This document shows positions 26,011 to 37,407 of a stretch of DNA of 64,000 nt, in pieces. Both the position numbers and the translations under genes were made by a program. The stretch's first letter is position 1, and each line of letters begins with the position of its first letter. The stretch covers positions 560,159-624,158 of the forward strand of contig VZTI01004827.1 of assembly GCA_013397865.1 (NCBI GenBank), read 5' to 3'. The notes beneath the pieces were generated by a model, which made no database searches, had not been told where the DNA came from, and saw only the letters and a program-made list of their open reading frames with translations. The DNA comes from Struthidea cinerea. Lineage: Eukaryota > Chordata > Aves > Passeriformes > Corcoracidae.

Positions 26011-27288
26011 TCTCCAGGTTTAACAAGTCAGTGAACGTTGATGAGGCCCCTCCATTGCTGCCAGTGTTGCTGGATGTTGGCGGTGTTGCTGGCAGCACTC
26101 AGCTGTGCCTGGCAGCAATGTGGGACACAAGTGGGCCCAGGGGGTCCAGAGGCAGCGGCAGTGCTGGAAGGACAGATGGACACATGCCCAGAGGGAGAAG
26201 CCTCTGGGAAGCATTGCTCTTGCGAGAGCCCCCCATGCAGCAGGGCCCTCCCAAGGGCAGGAGGGCTGCCAGCTCAAGCCAAGGTAGTGGTGGCTGGGCA
26301 GTGCTTGCAGGAAGCTTTGAAGGCACCTTTCTCCAGGACACAGGGCTGCTTCCAGGCATATCTGAGCAGCAGAAGCAGGATGCTGTTCTCACCTGCAGTG
26401 ACCACATCACTGCACACAGGACCCTTGGTTATGGCAAGGCATGGCACAGTCCCCAGCCAGCAATGCAGAGGAGTTCTTATGCTGAATTTAAGCCACCAAG
26501 CAGACCAACTTCTAAGCTGTGTGGCCAGCATTTTCTCTTGCCTTCCCATCCTTAGCAGGGCAGGAGCCACACAGTGCCTGCTGACTGGCTTCTCTCGCCC
26601 ATCACAAGAAGATGAGCAGCATCCCTGAGGGGTAAATGGCCAAGGCATCGGGGAGAGTGGCTCCTCTGGGGTCGATACTTGAGTCTTGTCATGCTAATGC
26701 TCCTTGGTTGATATTTATGATTCTTCCCTGCTTCCGCCTTGTGCCAACACCTTAGAGCTGGGACACCCAGAAGTGAATATGCTGAACCCTTAGAGCCGCT
26801 CCTGTTCAGGCAGAACGGGAGGGAGATGGACAGGCTGTGGGGTACCCAAGCCCCTTCCTCTCTGCTCCGAGGACAGCAGACAGAAAATGCCTGAAGAGCT
26901 CAACACGCAGCTGCAACAGGAGCTGGGTGTTTGATTACTGGTTAGAATAACTTTGGTCTTGCTCAGCTGCTCTTTGCTTCCCTCACCCTGGGAGTCTGAC
27001 ACCCCTTCCGTGAGCAGAGGCAGGTGCCCCAGTCGGCAGAGTCTCTGCTTTCCCGAACTGGACATGTCTGCCTGCTGCGGGCAAGCATGTCAAATCACAC
27101 CCACCATATTGGCTTCCTGTCCCCAGAACATCAGATTTTTGCAGCTAATGTATGTGGAGGGTGTCTCCTCCTGCCAATCCCCACCCCCTTCAGCATCAGG
27201 TCTGTGCTGTTCGGGGTTTTGTTAAGCCGTTTAGTATTAATTGATTTTTTTTTCCATTTTTTCTTTCTTTCCCTGGGCGGGTCAATAG

Positions 27289-27433
27289 CTGGATGCTCAA
27301 GATCAGAGGATCTATCAACTGCAGACCAAGCAGAGGGAGAGGCAGGCAGACTTGGAGCAGAAATGCAGCCAGAGCAGCAGCTCAGCCAGGACCTGGGGGC
27401 CAGCCACCAGCTACGGAAGGGAGCTTGGAGCAG
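27289..27433 (+). other. Candidate coiled-coil exon, possibly 5' PMFBP1
   Basis: A strong acceptor (T-rich and pyrimidine tract ending GGGTCAATAG at 27288) and a donor (CAG|GTAGGA at 27434) enclose 145 bases. The first frame starts LDAQDQRIYQLQTKQRERQ and continues through ADLEQK, a clear Q/E/R-rich coiled-coil pattern. It then loses that character after about 30 codons, while a neighbouring frame takes it up (MQPEQQLSQDLGASHQLRK). The strand and composition fit PMFBP1, whose last exons lie 14 kb downstream in the same direction. The frame switch suggests a one-base indel, a dead exon or coincidence. Confidence 0.4.
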
Positions 27434-27439
27434 GTAGGA

Positions 27440-28895
27440 GAAGATACCAGTCCACTCAGCAGCTCAGGCTGAGAAGGGAACTCTATTTGATGCATTCACA
27501 GCAATAGTGATAATCTGCTGCTCTTGTTTACATGGCAGCATAAGGAAAGGCTGAAGATGTGAGGGTCTGTCACCTCCCAGTGAGGAGGGGAAGGTCGGGG
27601 GCAGCAGAGAGATGGCTACAGCTCTGCTGGCTGTAAATGGATGGTGGGATTGCAGTTGCTGTGGGGGTGTGAGGGCTGTCACGCACAGATGTCGTGGGTG
27701 TTGCTCCTGCTGCTGATCTTGGAGAGACAGGAAGAGGATGGCCACAAAGACACTGCCTCAGGACAGAACTGTCCTGGCTAGCAGTGGCGGTGACATGCTG
27801 TGAGCCAGGAGATCAGGCTTGCTCAGACCTGTTCAGCTATGCTGCTGTGGTCAAAACCCTCAGCTTGCTCCTGGACATAAGGGTGGGAGCACCCTTGTTG
27901 CCTGCTGGAGGCCTGCTGGGCAGCCTGTGCCAGTCTACTACTGTGCCCCTGCTCTGCCACCAACCCCTGTATTTCAGAAGCTGTAGGAGTCAGACCCTCT
28001 GCTCAGTGTGTTCCCCCTGCGTGTGAGCCTGGCTTGGGAAAGCACATCGCTCCCACCTCCCCAGCCATCAGGCTGTCTACCTGATGTCTGCTCAGGCACC
28101 AGCATTCCTCAGCAAACTCCAACCACAAGGTCCCATTCGGACCCACATGGCAAACAGGGGTAAGGAGAGCTGATCCTGGAAACCTGGGGAACTCCTACTG
28201 CTGCACACTGCAGCATTTGCTTAACCTGGTATCCACTTGTCATCCCCTTCAGCACCACATAAGCCATTAAAAAAATGTGTCTATTTTAACAACTTGCTAG
28301 TGAAATATGCTTGAGGTTCTGGTAGAATAAACCAGGTACTTTTGACATTGGAGCACCAGGTACCAGCATATTGGATGACAGGATGAGCTCAGCACCACTG
28401 GTTTGTCTAAGCAGCAGCTCAGAGGGTGGCATTTAAGTAAGGATGGGGGGATATCCCCCTTATTTGTCAAAGTGGAGACATTTTGTTTCATTTAATGTGG
28501 TGATGATAAATATATTCCTATGTATATGTTTATATAGCTAATGATACATACATCGCAATATATACACAATGCACCAATTAAATTTAATGCATTTGAAGGA
28601 AGGTTACAAGATGTTGTTCTATTTACTCCCACATCATCCATTGTTCTGTGTGTGAGGAGCCAGCCCAGCATGTGGGCTGAGCCACGTGTGGCAAGCCCGC
28701 ATTCCAACTGCCCACAGTGAAGGTGGGAGCAGGATGTGTGTGCCTTTGTCTGTTGTTCGTGGATGATGGCAGATGAATGCAGGAGAGGGTCAGCATGTGC
28801 CTTTGTTTTGTTCTGTATATGCATATGGGTGACCGTGTGTTGATTTGTGCAAGGACAGTGTGGCAGGGTGGGAATGACACTCTGCTTCTTCCTAT
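27440..28895. other. Intergenic, no gene recognised
   Basis: Open frames here are short and overlap on both strands. A short AT-rich stretch lies at 28,490-28,600. No mobile element was recognised. Confidence 0.5.
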
Positions 28896-28899
28896 TCTT

Positions 28900-28945
28900 T
28901 TCCCTTCCCTTCCCTTCCCTTCCCTTCCCTTCCCTTCCCTTCCCT
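28900..28945 (+). repeat. (TTCCC)n pentanucleotide microsatellite
   Basis: About nine uninterrupted TTCCC units. It is the complementary motif of the much longer GGGAA array at 34,931-35,083. Confidence 0.97.
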
Positions 28946-29364
28946 ATCTCTCCACCCATTGATACCAAATTCAGCTGAGCCTCACTGTTGGTTTCAGTGG
29001 GAAAGTTGCAGATAAAACAGCCTAGTGCTCAACTTTCTCTTACAAACTTCGCAATTAAAGCACTGAGCATCAAGCCTTGTTGTGTAAACATATAACACTA
29101 TTCTGTGGCAGAACAGTGTTCCACCTGGCTCTGTGTCCAGCAGCAGCTTATGACCCTGTCTGGGAAAGAGCTCTTTTCCCCTGGGCAGAACAGGGGAAGC
29201 TTGTGAAATTCACCAAGATGCTCACCCACCTTCTGTGGTGAATGGGCTTCCTGAACCCAAAGGGGAGCCTTTGTGTTTAACAGCCCTTGAGGAATTTTCA
29301 TCCATAACTTGTCAAACTAAACTAATTTTGTAACTTAGGTCTTAGTCAGCTTCTGCAAAGTCCT

Positions 29365-29640
29365 GTAGCAGTGAGTTCCCCTGCTTGACCATGCTTGGAT
29401 AAGAAGCCACCTCCTTTGGTTTGTTTTGAACCTGTCCCCTGACAAATTCCACTGTTTTATTGGAAAAGACCATGACACTCACTCCTTAATCACCTTCCCA
29501 TGACACTCACTCCTTAATCACCTTCCCATGACACTTCTGATTTTATAGATCTTTGTCATATTTTCTTCCCAACATCCTTCTTCCAGATGGAAGGACTCCA
29601 ATCTATTTTTCTGAGCCAGCCCCAGCTGCTGATACATTTC
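29365..29640 (-). mobile_element. Possible degraded LINE-like relic
   Basis: The sequence has the feel of the old amniote non-LTR 3' region, with AAGCCACCTCCTTTGG, TTTTGAACCTGTC and GATTTTATAGATCTTTGTC blocks. I cannot assign it to a family by eye and no coding remains. It carries an internal 28-bp duplication, listed separately. Confidence 0.3.
29471..29534 (+). repeat. 28-bp tandem duplication
   Basis: Two identical 28-base units (29471-29498 and 29499-29526) are followed by eight bases of a third, all beginning CATGACAC. Exact identity indicates a recent duplication. Confidence 0.95.
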
Positions 29641-32600
29641 CTGTTGCGGGGGCCTAGGCCTCCCAAGGCTAGTGGTCCTGGGTCCCTGCAGCAAGCAGCA
29701 GGATCCCTCTGCAAGGAGTGCCAGGTGTAATTTAGTTCTGCGAGCATGAGTTATGGTCCTGCCCTTTACAGAAAGACTGGCAGCACAGCCCTGCTTGTCA
29801 TCTTAGTCCCCCATCTGATCATAAGCTCTGCTGGTGAATGAATTAAGATTTGGCATATCATTCTTTGATACAGCCCCCATGCTAATGTCTTTTTGAAATG
29901 AAACCGAGAAAGCTGTTAACCTCAGTTAGCCAGTTGTCCTCACCGTGACCTGGATAAATCATCCAAGCAGGAGCACTGAAGAACAGGGCTCTGGCTGTTT
30001 TGGAAAATGGAGCTGGAAGGGAAGGACTGTGCTTCCAGCTCATGCCATGAAGACTCCTCTGCACCAGGGATGTGCAGCGAAAGGACCGGTGTGTTCTTAC
30101 ACCAGGGACCCTGATGGGGCTCCAGGCTGTGCGTCCACTGGTACACCCCCTGCCCTGGCAGCTGCCGAGGGGTCACACTGTCACACCACAGGTAGGACAA
30201 AGGTGTTGCATTGTATCTGGAGAGGAGACGATGGATTCCCACAGGGACCCCAGGGACAGGTTCCTTCTGCTCTTGCCATCAGGCATGTTTCAACATCCAG
30301 CCCTTCTTCATGACCATGTGGTTTTCTACACACCTTCCCTTCGGCTGGAGGCTGGACTTTCCCCAGGGATGTCTCCTTCACCACATTCTGAAGGCAGCTG
30401 GCCTTGAGCTGGGAAAAGAGATGAAAAGGACACTTTGGTGGCTGCCACCAGGAGATTTGGATCTACAGGAGCAAGGAGTTTCTCTCCATGAGCTGTTTTG
30501 ACTCTGGGAGCTGTTATCTTTATAAAGGCCTCATTACTTCATCTGCTTTCCCAGGGCATCTGCTCTCGTAGATACTGCTCTGTGTGGCAGGGAGTTCTAC
30601 TAGACAGGGTTTCTTTTGTGATTTATGATATGGCTGTTTGGTTGGGGTTTAGGGTTTTGGGTTTTATTTCTGCATAACTGAGGGAGATCACAACACCAGC
30701 TGTATGTAAGAAACTCCTGGAAAGAGGAAAAAAGCCATCTGCTCTCCATGTCTGTGAAGGAAGACTCAAGAACTACTGGCCAGAGCCTGCATCAGGAAAG
30801 ATCTGGGTTAGGAACAGTTTTCTAAAGGGAAGGAGGACAGAGCAGGTGAACAGACTGCCAGGGCCTGAGGAACCTGCATCACAAGAAAGTTTTAAGGACA
30901 GATACACAACACGCAGGGTACTGATAGGTTCCCCTGTTTCAGAACTGGAAGATGGACTATCAGCCTCTTGACATTCATTCCAGCGTTGCTCATTTCCTAA
31001 ATCTATCCCTGCTCATACCTTATAACACAGCTCTGCCTTTCCCAGAGCCCCACCGTAGTCTCCTGTGTTTCTCCTTTTACTGCCAACCTGCCTGGTCCCA
31101 GGCTCCCTGGGAGGCTGTAACACATGCTGAAAGGAGCAAACAGAGCCTGGAGGATGTCAGGGGGTGATGAAGGCTCCAATACCACCATCTGCATTACATG
31201 TGGTACTGTGCCACAGGCTTTGGCCAGAGTCCCGCCCATGGCAGGGAACACATGAGTGCATGAAGCAGAGATGGAAGTGTAGATATGCTATCAGAACTTT
31301 TGGATTCAATTTCCCTTCTCAGCAGAATAGCTGTGTGCAGTTTCTTACATGTGCTGCTCTGCAAATGAGTTGTGCAGGACATGGCTTCAATCAGAGACCA
31401 CCTGGAGAGCATGATCAGCTTGGGGCATGCAGTTTGGCTGTGCAGGGCTGGCACAGGCAAGGGCAGGGTCTGGCTGATGGGCAGAACTTGCCTCAGCTCC
31501 TCAGAGGCTGTAGGAATCCGCTGCCCTTTGCCTTGCCCCATTGTACGAGAGCAGCCACAGAGCGCTCACAGAGGAGGGAGGAATGGTCACAGGCATAATA
31601 CCTATACCATATTCCACATACTGTATACCATATACCACATACTGTATACCATATACCTGGACTCAGAGCCATTCACAGATACCCTGTCACCATCAGCAGA
31701 GAGACAGGGACTGAAACTCATGGCCACGACAGTCAGGGGAACTGCGAGCCAAGGTGAGCCATGTTATTTGTGGAGACACCAGTGAGGAACCCCACTGAGT
31801 ACCTGTATCTGAGGGCCAGTTCTATGGCACAGTCATTAAAGAGGGAATAAAGAAAATAACAGAGCATTGATTAAAATGGTTGGCAAGGCTGATTTCTCTC
31901 CATGCAGCCTCTGAAGGAGCAGACTTTGGGGCTGGGGAGAAATAGGCAGCCTCCAGGCTGTGAGGCTAATGCAGAGCCATGGCTGTTTGTATAACTGCAA
32001 AGCTTTTAAGAGAGACTTGGGGAAACTAGCCTGGATTCCAATGAATATTTACAATTACACTGCTCCAAAGCTGAATCCAATCACAGCACTGCAATGTGCA
32101 GTCTTCGTGCATCAAAAGAAAATGAGAGGAAAACAGGAAAGATGGAGTTGCCTTTGGAGGGGCTTACAAACACAGATCTCTCTGCTTCTGGCAGAACTAA
32201 AATGCTTTATTTCTGATAGGAGCAATTTATTCTTCAGGCATTTTGCTTGATATTAGGAAGTGCCTGTCTGGTTTTTGAAGTGAGAATCTTCAATAGAAGG
32301 TCTTTAATTCAAAATTAAAGTAAGAAATGGAGAGTGTTGTGGTCTGTAATTTTGATAATTGTGCTAACAAACTCCAGAAATAGGGGAGCATTACCAAACT
32401 AGAGCAGGGGCCCCTTCCACTCACTGTGTTCTTGATCACCACGTAAAAGCAGGCTGGGCATTTAAACCATGCTGCTAATATGGAATTTGGCTGGTTACCA
32501 TGCTGGCTGAGCATTCACTGCAGCTCAGTATTGGCCTCTTCTTTCTTGTGGTAGAAGGTATGCAAAAATAATGGTGATGGGGAATTACCTTGATAAAAAG

Positions 32601-33790
32601 ATGGAGGATCTGTGACTACTGGATCACTGCAGAGAGCAGTGTGCCACAGAATAGAAGTGTGTGACAAAGCAGAGACACAGGTGACCTTTGTCAGCTGCTG
32701 CTCTGGTGCCCTGTCCACATGGCCCATACTGGCCAACCTGTCCATCCTGTCCATACTGCCCACAAAATCCATGCTGCCTGCAGCTCTATCCTACAGGACT
32801 GCAAATAGCCAGTGGCCTCGATGTGGTCCCCTAGCACGAAACACCACTGCTCCCAATTAATTTGAAGTACTTAAGGTATAGTCTTGCATTCCATCATGCA
32901 GACATTCCTTAGCACCACAGCAGCACAACAGCAGGTACTTCAAGAGAACCAGATTAGGATTTACACTACAAGAACATGCAATTTGTTTGCCACAGTGTCT
33001 GCTTACAAGCATATGACCTGGGAAAGCCACCTCTGAAGTGCAAGACCCCTCCTTCCCTACAGCCCAACAGGCAGCCCCTGTCCCACCCTGGACAGAGGGC
33101 AGCAGGGGGCTGCTTCCAGCCTTCACTAATCCCTCCGTGTGGTTTGAAGATGATGCTGTCTTCTGGTGCCTGTCACTTCGTGGATGCACAGATCTCTGCT
33201 GCTGGATGGCAGTCTGAAAGGATGCTGGTGGGAAATCCCGGGAAGCTGGTTTCTGATCTGAGTCAGTCACGCTGTTGGTGCAGAGACATGCTCCATCACA
33301 CGGAGGCATGGCACGGGGTGTTCCCTGCAGCTTGGCACAGGCTGGAGTCGATAGCCCTCAGCAGGAACTTGCAGTCAGTATTATACTGTCTAAGAGGCTT
33401 AAAATCAACTGTGAAGTTTCAGTATAGCTACAAAAAATCTGTTTTCTATTTCTCCACTGGTAACTTGTTCTAGGAGGAGACAGTGCAATTTGGTGATTGA
33501 TTCCTGGAGTCTGGTTGGTGCATCCATGCTGGGGTATAGAGGCCACAGATCCCATGGTGCTTCCCGGAACACTCTGCCAGCCTCAGCCACCTGCAGCTCA
33601 TGGGCTCTGGCAGCAGAAACAGGGTCTAGCATTCCATCAATGTGAGTGGATATTTTTGTCCCATTAAAATTTTTAATTTATTTTTGAATGCTTATGAGCT
33701 TTGGTGGCACACCATACCCTGTGTGAAGCAGTCCGACACAGCACATGACAATTAAAACAGACCTGTTTTTTGTTTTTTGGTTATTACTTG
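29640..33790. other. Intergenic, no gene recognised
   Basis: Nothing beyond short chance frames and the small 21-bp repeat listed separately. Some AT-rich stretches occur, such as 31,830-31,880 and 32,290-32,350, without clear function. Confidence 0.5.
31604..31657 (+). repeat. 21-bp tandem repeat, 2.6 copies
   Basis: Units 31604-31624 and 31625-31645 both follow ATACCATAT..CCACATACTGT and differ by one base. A partial third copy (ATACCATATACC) ends at 31657. Confidence 0.93.
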
Positions 33791-33859
33791 CTAATTTATG
33801 GGGTGCTGCCAGTTCTTATATTGAAGGGACAACGAGAAATCATACTGCAGGCAACCTCT

Positions 33860-34020
33860 ATTTGATAAACTTGATACTATAATCCTCTTGAGTAATTTCT
33901 TTTCCAGCCTAAAGAGACTATCCACTTTTTCCTCACATGGAAAATACTCTTTGTATTTGATCATCCTTGTTGGTCTTCTCTGAAACACTTCCAAACCTTT
34001 TTCTTGAGAGAGGCAGACAG
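33860..34020 (-). mobile_element. CR1-like LINE ORF2 C-terminal fragment, decayed
   Basis: On the - strand the translation contains EVFQRRPTRMIKYKEYFP followed by CEEKVDSLFRLEKKLLKR. This fits the conserved tail of CR1-type reverse transcriptase ORF2 (QRRATKMI, then a YEERL-like stretch, then LFSLEKRRL). The flanks lack a full open frame, so this is an old, 5'-truncated and mutated copy. Confidence 0.7.
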
Positions 34021-34039
34021 AGCTGCATATAGAAATCAC

Positions 34040-34930
34040 AGTGCAGCTTTCACTATGGATCTGTTCAGTGGCAGAACTGTGATCTGCTCTCCATTATTTT
34101 CCTGATAATTGTTAACAGTCAGTTTGCCTTTTGGGCTGCTCCTGGGCACTAAACAAACGTTTCCACAGATCCATCTCTCCATCTTCATCTGATTTTATTC
34201 TAGCACAGCCCCAAGCCCTAATTCCTGAGGAGGAACAGAGCTACAGCAGCTGAGACTGCAGTGAGATCTTGTGAGAAAGATGGTGCAAATGCCCCAGACC
34301 TTCAGCAAGGTTAGGACCACCTGGCTGTGTCATACCTTGGGGACTGGGGACAGCTGCTAAACATCTGAAGAAAAGAAGAAATTATGTAAGGTCAGCAGTC
34401 CCAGCCTCTTCCAGACAGATCTACCCTCGAGTGTCTGCCCACCTGAGGGGCTGAGTAATGCTGTGGAATGCTGATGTAGCCAGATGAATCAGTGCTGGCA
34501 TGAAGTCCTATCCAAGAGCACAAATAGCATCATGTTCATGTGATCCGCCTTTGCATTTCCTTCCTGCAGATTCCCCGGGGTGAGCAGGAAGGGATTGCGC
34601 TGCCTGACCTCCTCTACCTACGGTCATGAAACTTTCACCATGTTACTCTGAAATCAGTAACTTGTCTGGCTAAGATAGCTTCAGACAGGCATTTGGCTGG
34701 GCTTGAAGACATCAAGAGATGGAAAATGCACCACATCCTCCCCTGGCAGTCAGTCCTGTCATATCACTCCTACTGTTTTGGGTTTTTTCTCTCATTACTG
34801 CTATGCCAATAGGGCTAATGAAGCTTTCTATGCAGCAGCAATCTGGTCTCAGCTTTGTTTCCCTTGGGTTTTATTCTTTATCTTAGAATACTCCTTTCTT
34901 TTTGGGCAAACACTTAAGGTTAACCATAGA
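34040..34930. other. Intergenic, no gene recognised
   Basis: Ordinary non-coding sequence between the CR1 fragment and the GGGAA array, with no gene or motif to report. Confidence 0.5.
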
Positions 34931-35083
34931 GGGAAGGGAAGGGAAGGGAAGGGAAGGGAAGGGAAGGGAAGGGAAGGGAAGGGAAGGGAAGGGAAGGGAA
35001 GGGAAGGGAAGGGAAGGGAAGGGAAGGGAAGGGAAGGGAAGGGAAGGGAAGGGAAGGGAAGGGAAGGGAAGGGAAGGGAAGGG
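34931..35083 (+). repeat. (GGGAA)30 pentanucleotide array
   Basis: Thirty uninterrupted perfect GGGAA units plus three bases. The perfect array gives an artificial open frame of repeating Gly-Arg-Glu-Gly-Lys, which is not a gene. Purine-only runs of this kind tend to be length-variable and troublesome for assembly. Confidence 0.98.
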
Positions 35084-35325
35084 CCTCTCTTTCTGCTTTA
35101 TTGCTGTGTCCCCATGCTCTCCTGCCCTTTAGAGGTTCTCCCTGTGCCCCCCACCACCAGAGTCTCTTTCCATTTACCCAGCTCCCTCTGGTTTTTGTCT
35201 CAGGTCAGCCCCCTTGCTTTTTCCTGACCTCCCGCACAATGCTGCCATCATTGCTAGCTCAGAAGGAGGCCCCAGAGCTGCTGATGTGGCTGTCCAGGGG
35301 CATTATCTCTCTTCCAGCAACTTAG

Positions 35326-35556
35326 TGNAGTTCCTGGAACATGAAAACTAGTTTGAAGAAAAGATTGAATATGTATAATTGTTTATGAATTTGTAATAGA
35401 CTGATGTGTATGTAAAGGGGGGTTTCCGAAGTAGCAGGTGTGCTCTTGGCCGAGTGCCAAAAGCACCCAGCGCTGTAACCTTTGTTTTATTTTGTCCTTT
35501 ATTGTCCTTTATTAAACTTTACAATTCTAACAGGAGAGTGAACCTCGTTTTTCACA
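35326..35556 (+). mobile_element. Solo LTR of an endogenous retrovirus
   Basis: A 231-base element begins TG (35326, followed by an N at 35328) and ends TTTTTCACA, so it has TG...CA termini. It is flanked by the same four bases, TTAG, at 35322-35325 and 35557-35560, consistent with a target-site duplication. Inside, TTTATTAAACTTT near the 3' part supplies an ATTAAA-type polyadenylation signal, in the order expected for U3-R-U5. No internal retroviral genes are present, as expected after recombination between two LTRs. Confidence 0.75.
35328..35328. other. Single unresolved base (N)
   Basis: One N lies in the third position of the solo LTR. It reflects an ambiguous consensus and not a scaffold gap. 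Confidence 0.9.
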
Positions 35557-35559
35557 TTA

Positions 35560-36640
35560 GTGACTGTAACTGCCAGAATCACCAATACCTCATGTCCTGT
35601 GACCAGACCAAAGCAGCACTGCATTCCTTTCATTTATTCCCTCCATTTTCCAGCAGAATTTCTACTTCCTGCTGATTTCCATCTCTTGGTTCCTTAGACG
35701 AACACATGACTGCTCCTACACAGCTTGTGTATGTCCTTAACCCACAGATTCAAAAAACTGAGATGCAGTTGGCAGCAGCAGCAGTGGGAATGGTGCCACG
35801 GTGGCGTGAATGCACAGCAGCACCAGCAGCAGGCAGGAGGCAGCCCCAGGGACCACCACACACCTGTGGGGTCATTCCCATGCCCATCTGTGCCTTCCCT
35901 GACCCTGGGGAGAGGTGTTTAAACCCAACAAGGCTAGCCCTGGGTGGCCTGTTCTGGCTGACCCTACCTGGGCAGGGCAAGGGCATGAGCCGGGTGACCC
36001 GGTGTTTGAGCAATGGGAATGTCAGAGGCTGGCTCCTGTGTGACTAGGCTGGGTGGGCCTCCACATGCACCAACACTCTCCACTATGAGGTTTCATGGGA
36101 ACATGTGGCAGCTAGAGGAACAGAGCAGACGCGAAACACTGCTGTGCACTCTGGGATGTGTCATGGCCTTTCAGCCTCCACTAGGGATACAGCAGGGCAG
36201 AGCAGGTCCCGACCCATTATTGCTACTGGGGCTATTTTCCCCTTCTGTTTTTACACATCCAGTTTGTTCTCTCTCCCTTCCCTGTCAAGGACCCTCTCCC
36301 TAGAGCTGCTGTGGTTTTTAATAGGTATTTTTTCAAGTAGCTGGCCGAGACCCCCGCAAGGATAATGAAGTCATTCGCACCACGGAATGCAAAGCCCTGC
36401 AAGCCTGTCCCGATTGTTGTCGTTCCCGGTGGACTCTGCCTACACTGCCTGTATTTCTGTCGCTGTTCCTCATCCCAAACACAGCAGCGTGCCCCGGGCA
36501 GTACCGGATGGGATCGGGCCGCGGTACGGCTCCCTGCCAACACAAAGGGCCGAGAATTGTAACTGGAACCGCTCAGAAATAACCTTTAGGCTTATTAAGA
36601 TTCTGCCGACGGAGACGTTGATTCCGTTTCCCCGTTCATG
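35560..36640. other. Intergenic, no gene recognised
   Basis: No supported gene. CpG density starts to increase near 36,350 towards the island at 36.65 kb. Confidence 0.5.
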
Positions 36641-36649
36641 AATCCCATT

Positions 36650-37161
36650 CCCAGTTCAGGACCCGCCAGCTCTCCGCCTGCTCCGGGTTGAGGCTGAGCT
36701 GCGGCGAGAGCACCGGGCACCCCTGCTCCGGGCAGCCCCCGGCCCGGCTCTCCCAGCACCTGACCACCGGCACGGGCACCCCCCATCCCCGGGCAATCCC
36801 GCTCTGGCAACTTCAGCTCGGCAACCCCGGCCCGGGCACCCCCAGCCCGGGCAGCGATCCCCGCCCCCCGCCCAGCCCCGGCGGGGACCGCGGCACAACA
36901 AAGGTGCTGGGGGGTGCTCGGCGGGTGCCCAGGCGGTGCCCGGGGATGCTCGAGGGGCGCCCGGGAGAGGTTGCCCGGGGGGTGCTCGGGGTTGCTCGGG
37001 GGATGACCGGAGGGAGTGCCTGGGGATGCTCGACGGGCGTCCGGGGGGTGCCCGGGGGTGCTCGGGGCGGAGCCGCCCTCACGGGCAGCGCCACGCGGGT
37101 CGAGAGCGACCCCTGCCGGGCGGGAACGAGTCGGAGCGAAGACTGTCAGCGCGCATGCGCG
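36650..37161. promoter_or_regulatory. CpG island with NRF1-type palindrome
   Basis: This is a very GC- and CpG-rich block. Its middle (about 36,900-37,075) is an irregular GC minisatellite built of variants of GGTGCTCGGGG and GGGGATGCTCG. At 37,149-37,160 lies GCGCGCATGCGC, containing the perfect NRF1-type palindrome GCATGC flanked by GCs, a common CpG-island promoter motif. It could be a promoter of PMFBP1, a non-coding RNA, or simply a GC-rich repeat. No start codon context or first exon is evident. Confidence 0.4.
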
Positions 37162-37162
37162 N
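37162..37162. other. Single unresolved base (N)
   Basis: One N sits exactly between the NRF1-like palindrome and the first unit of the 48-bp minisatellite. It marks an ambiguous or merged junction in the assembly. Confidence 0.9.
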
Positions 37163-37402
37163 CCTGAGCCCCGCTCCTTCCACCTCAATTCCCTCTCAGC
37201 CCCCACCTCCCCTGAGCCCCGCTCCTTCCACCTCAATTCCCTCTCAGCCCCCACCTCCCCTGAGCCCCGCTCCTTCCACCTCAATTCCCTCTCAGCCCCC
37301 ACCTCCCCTGAGCCCCGCTCCTTCCACCTCAATTCCCTCTCAGCCTCCAGCTCCCCTGAGCCCCGCTCCTTCCACCTCAATTCCCTCTCAGCCCCCGCCC
37401 AC
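37163..37402 (+). repeat. 48-bp minisatellite, five copies
   Basis: Five exact-length 48-base units start at 37163, 37211, 37259, 37307 and 37355, each beginning CCTGAGCCCCGCTCC. The first three are identical and the last two carry a few changes near the end. Because 48 is divisible by three, all six frames stay open across the array and create false proteins with 16-residue repeats on both strands. Confidence 0.97.
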
Positions 37403-37407
37403 CACTG

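Noticed and set aside
26038..26628. 196-codon + strand frame beginning with a hydrophobic, signal-like stretch
   Set aside because: Long competing frames exist on both strands in the same place. There is no splice or promoter context, and composition matches local GC-rich non-coding sequence.
34703..35227. 174-codon + strand frame with Gly-Arg-Glu-Gly-Lys repeats
   Set aside because: Produced entirely by the (GGGAA)30 array.
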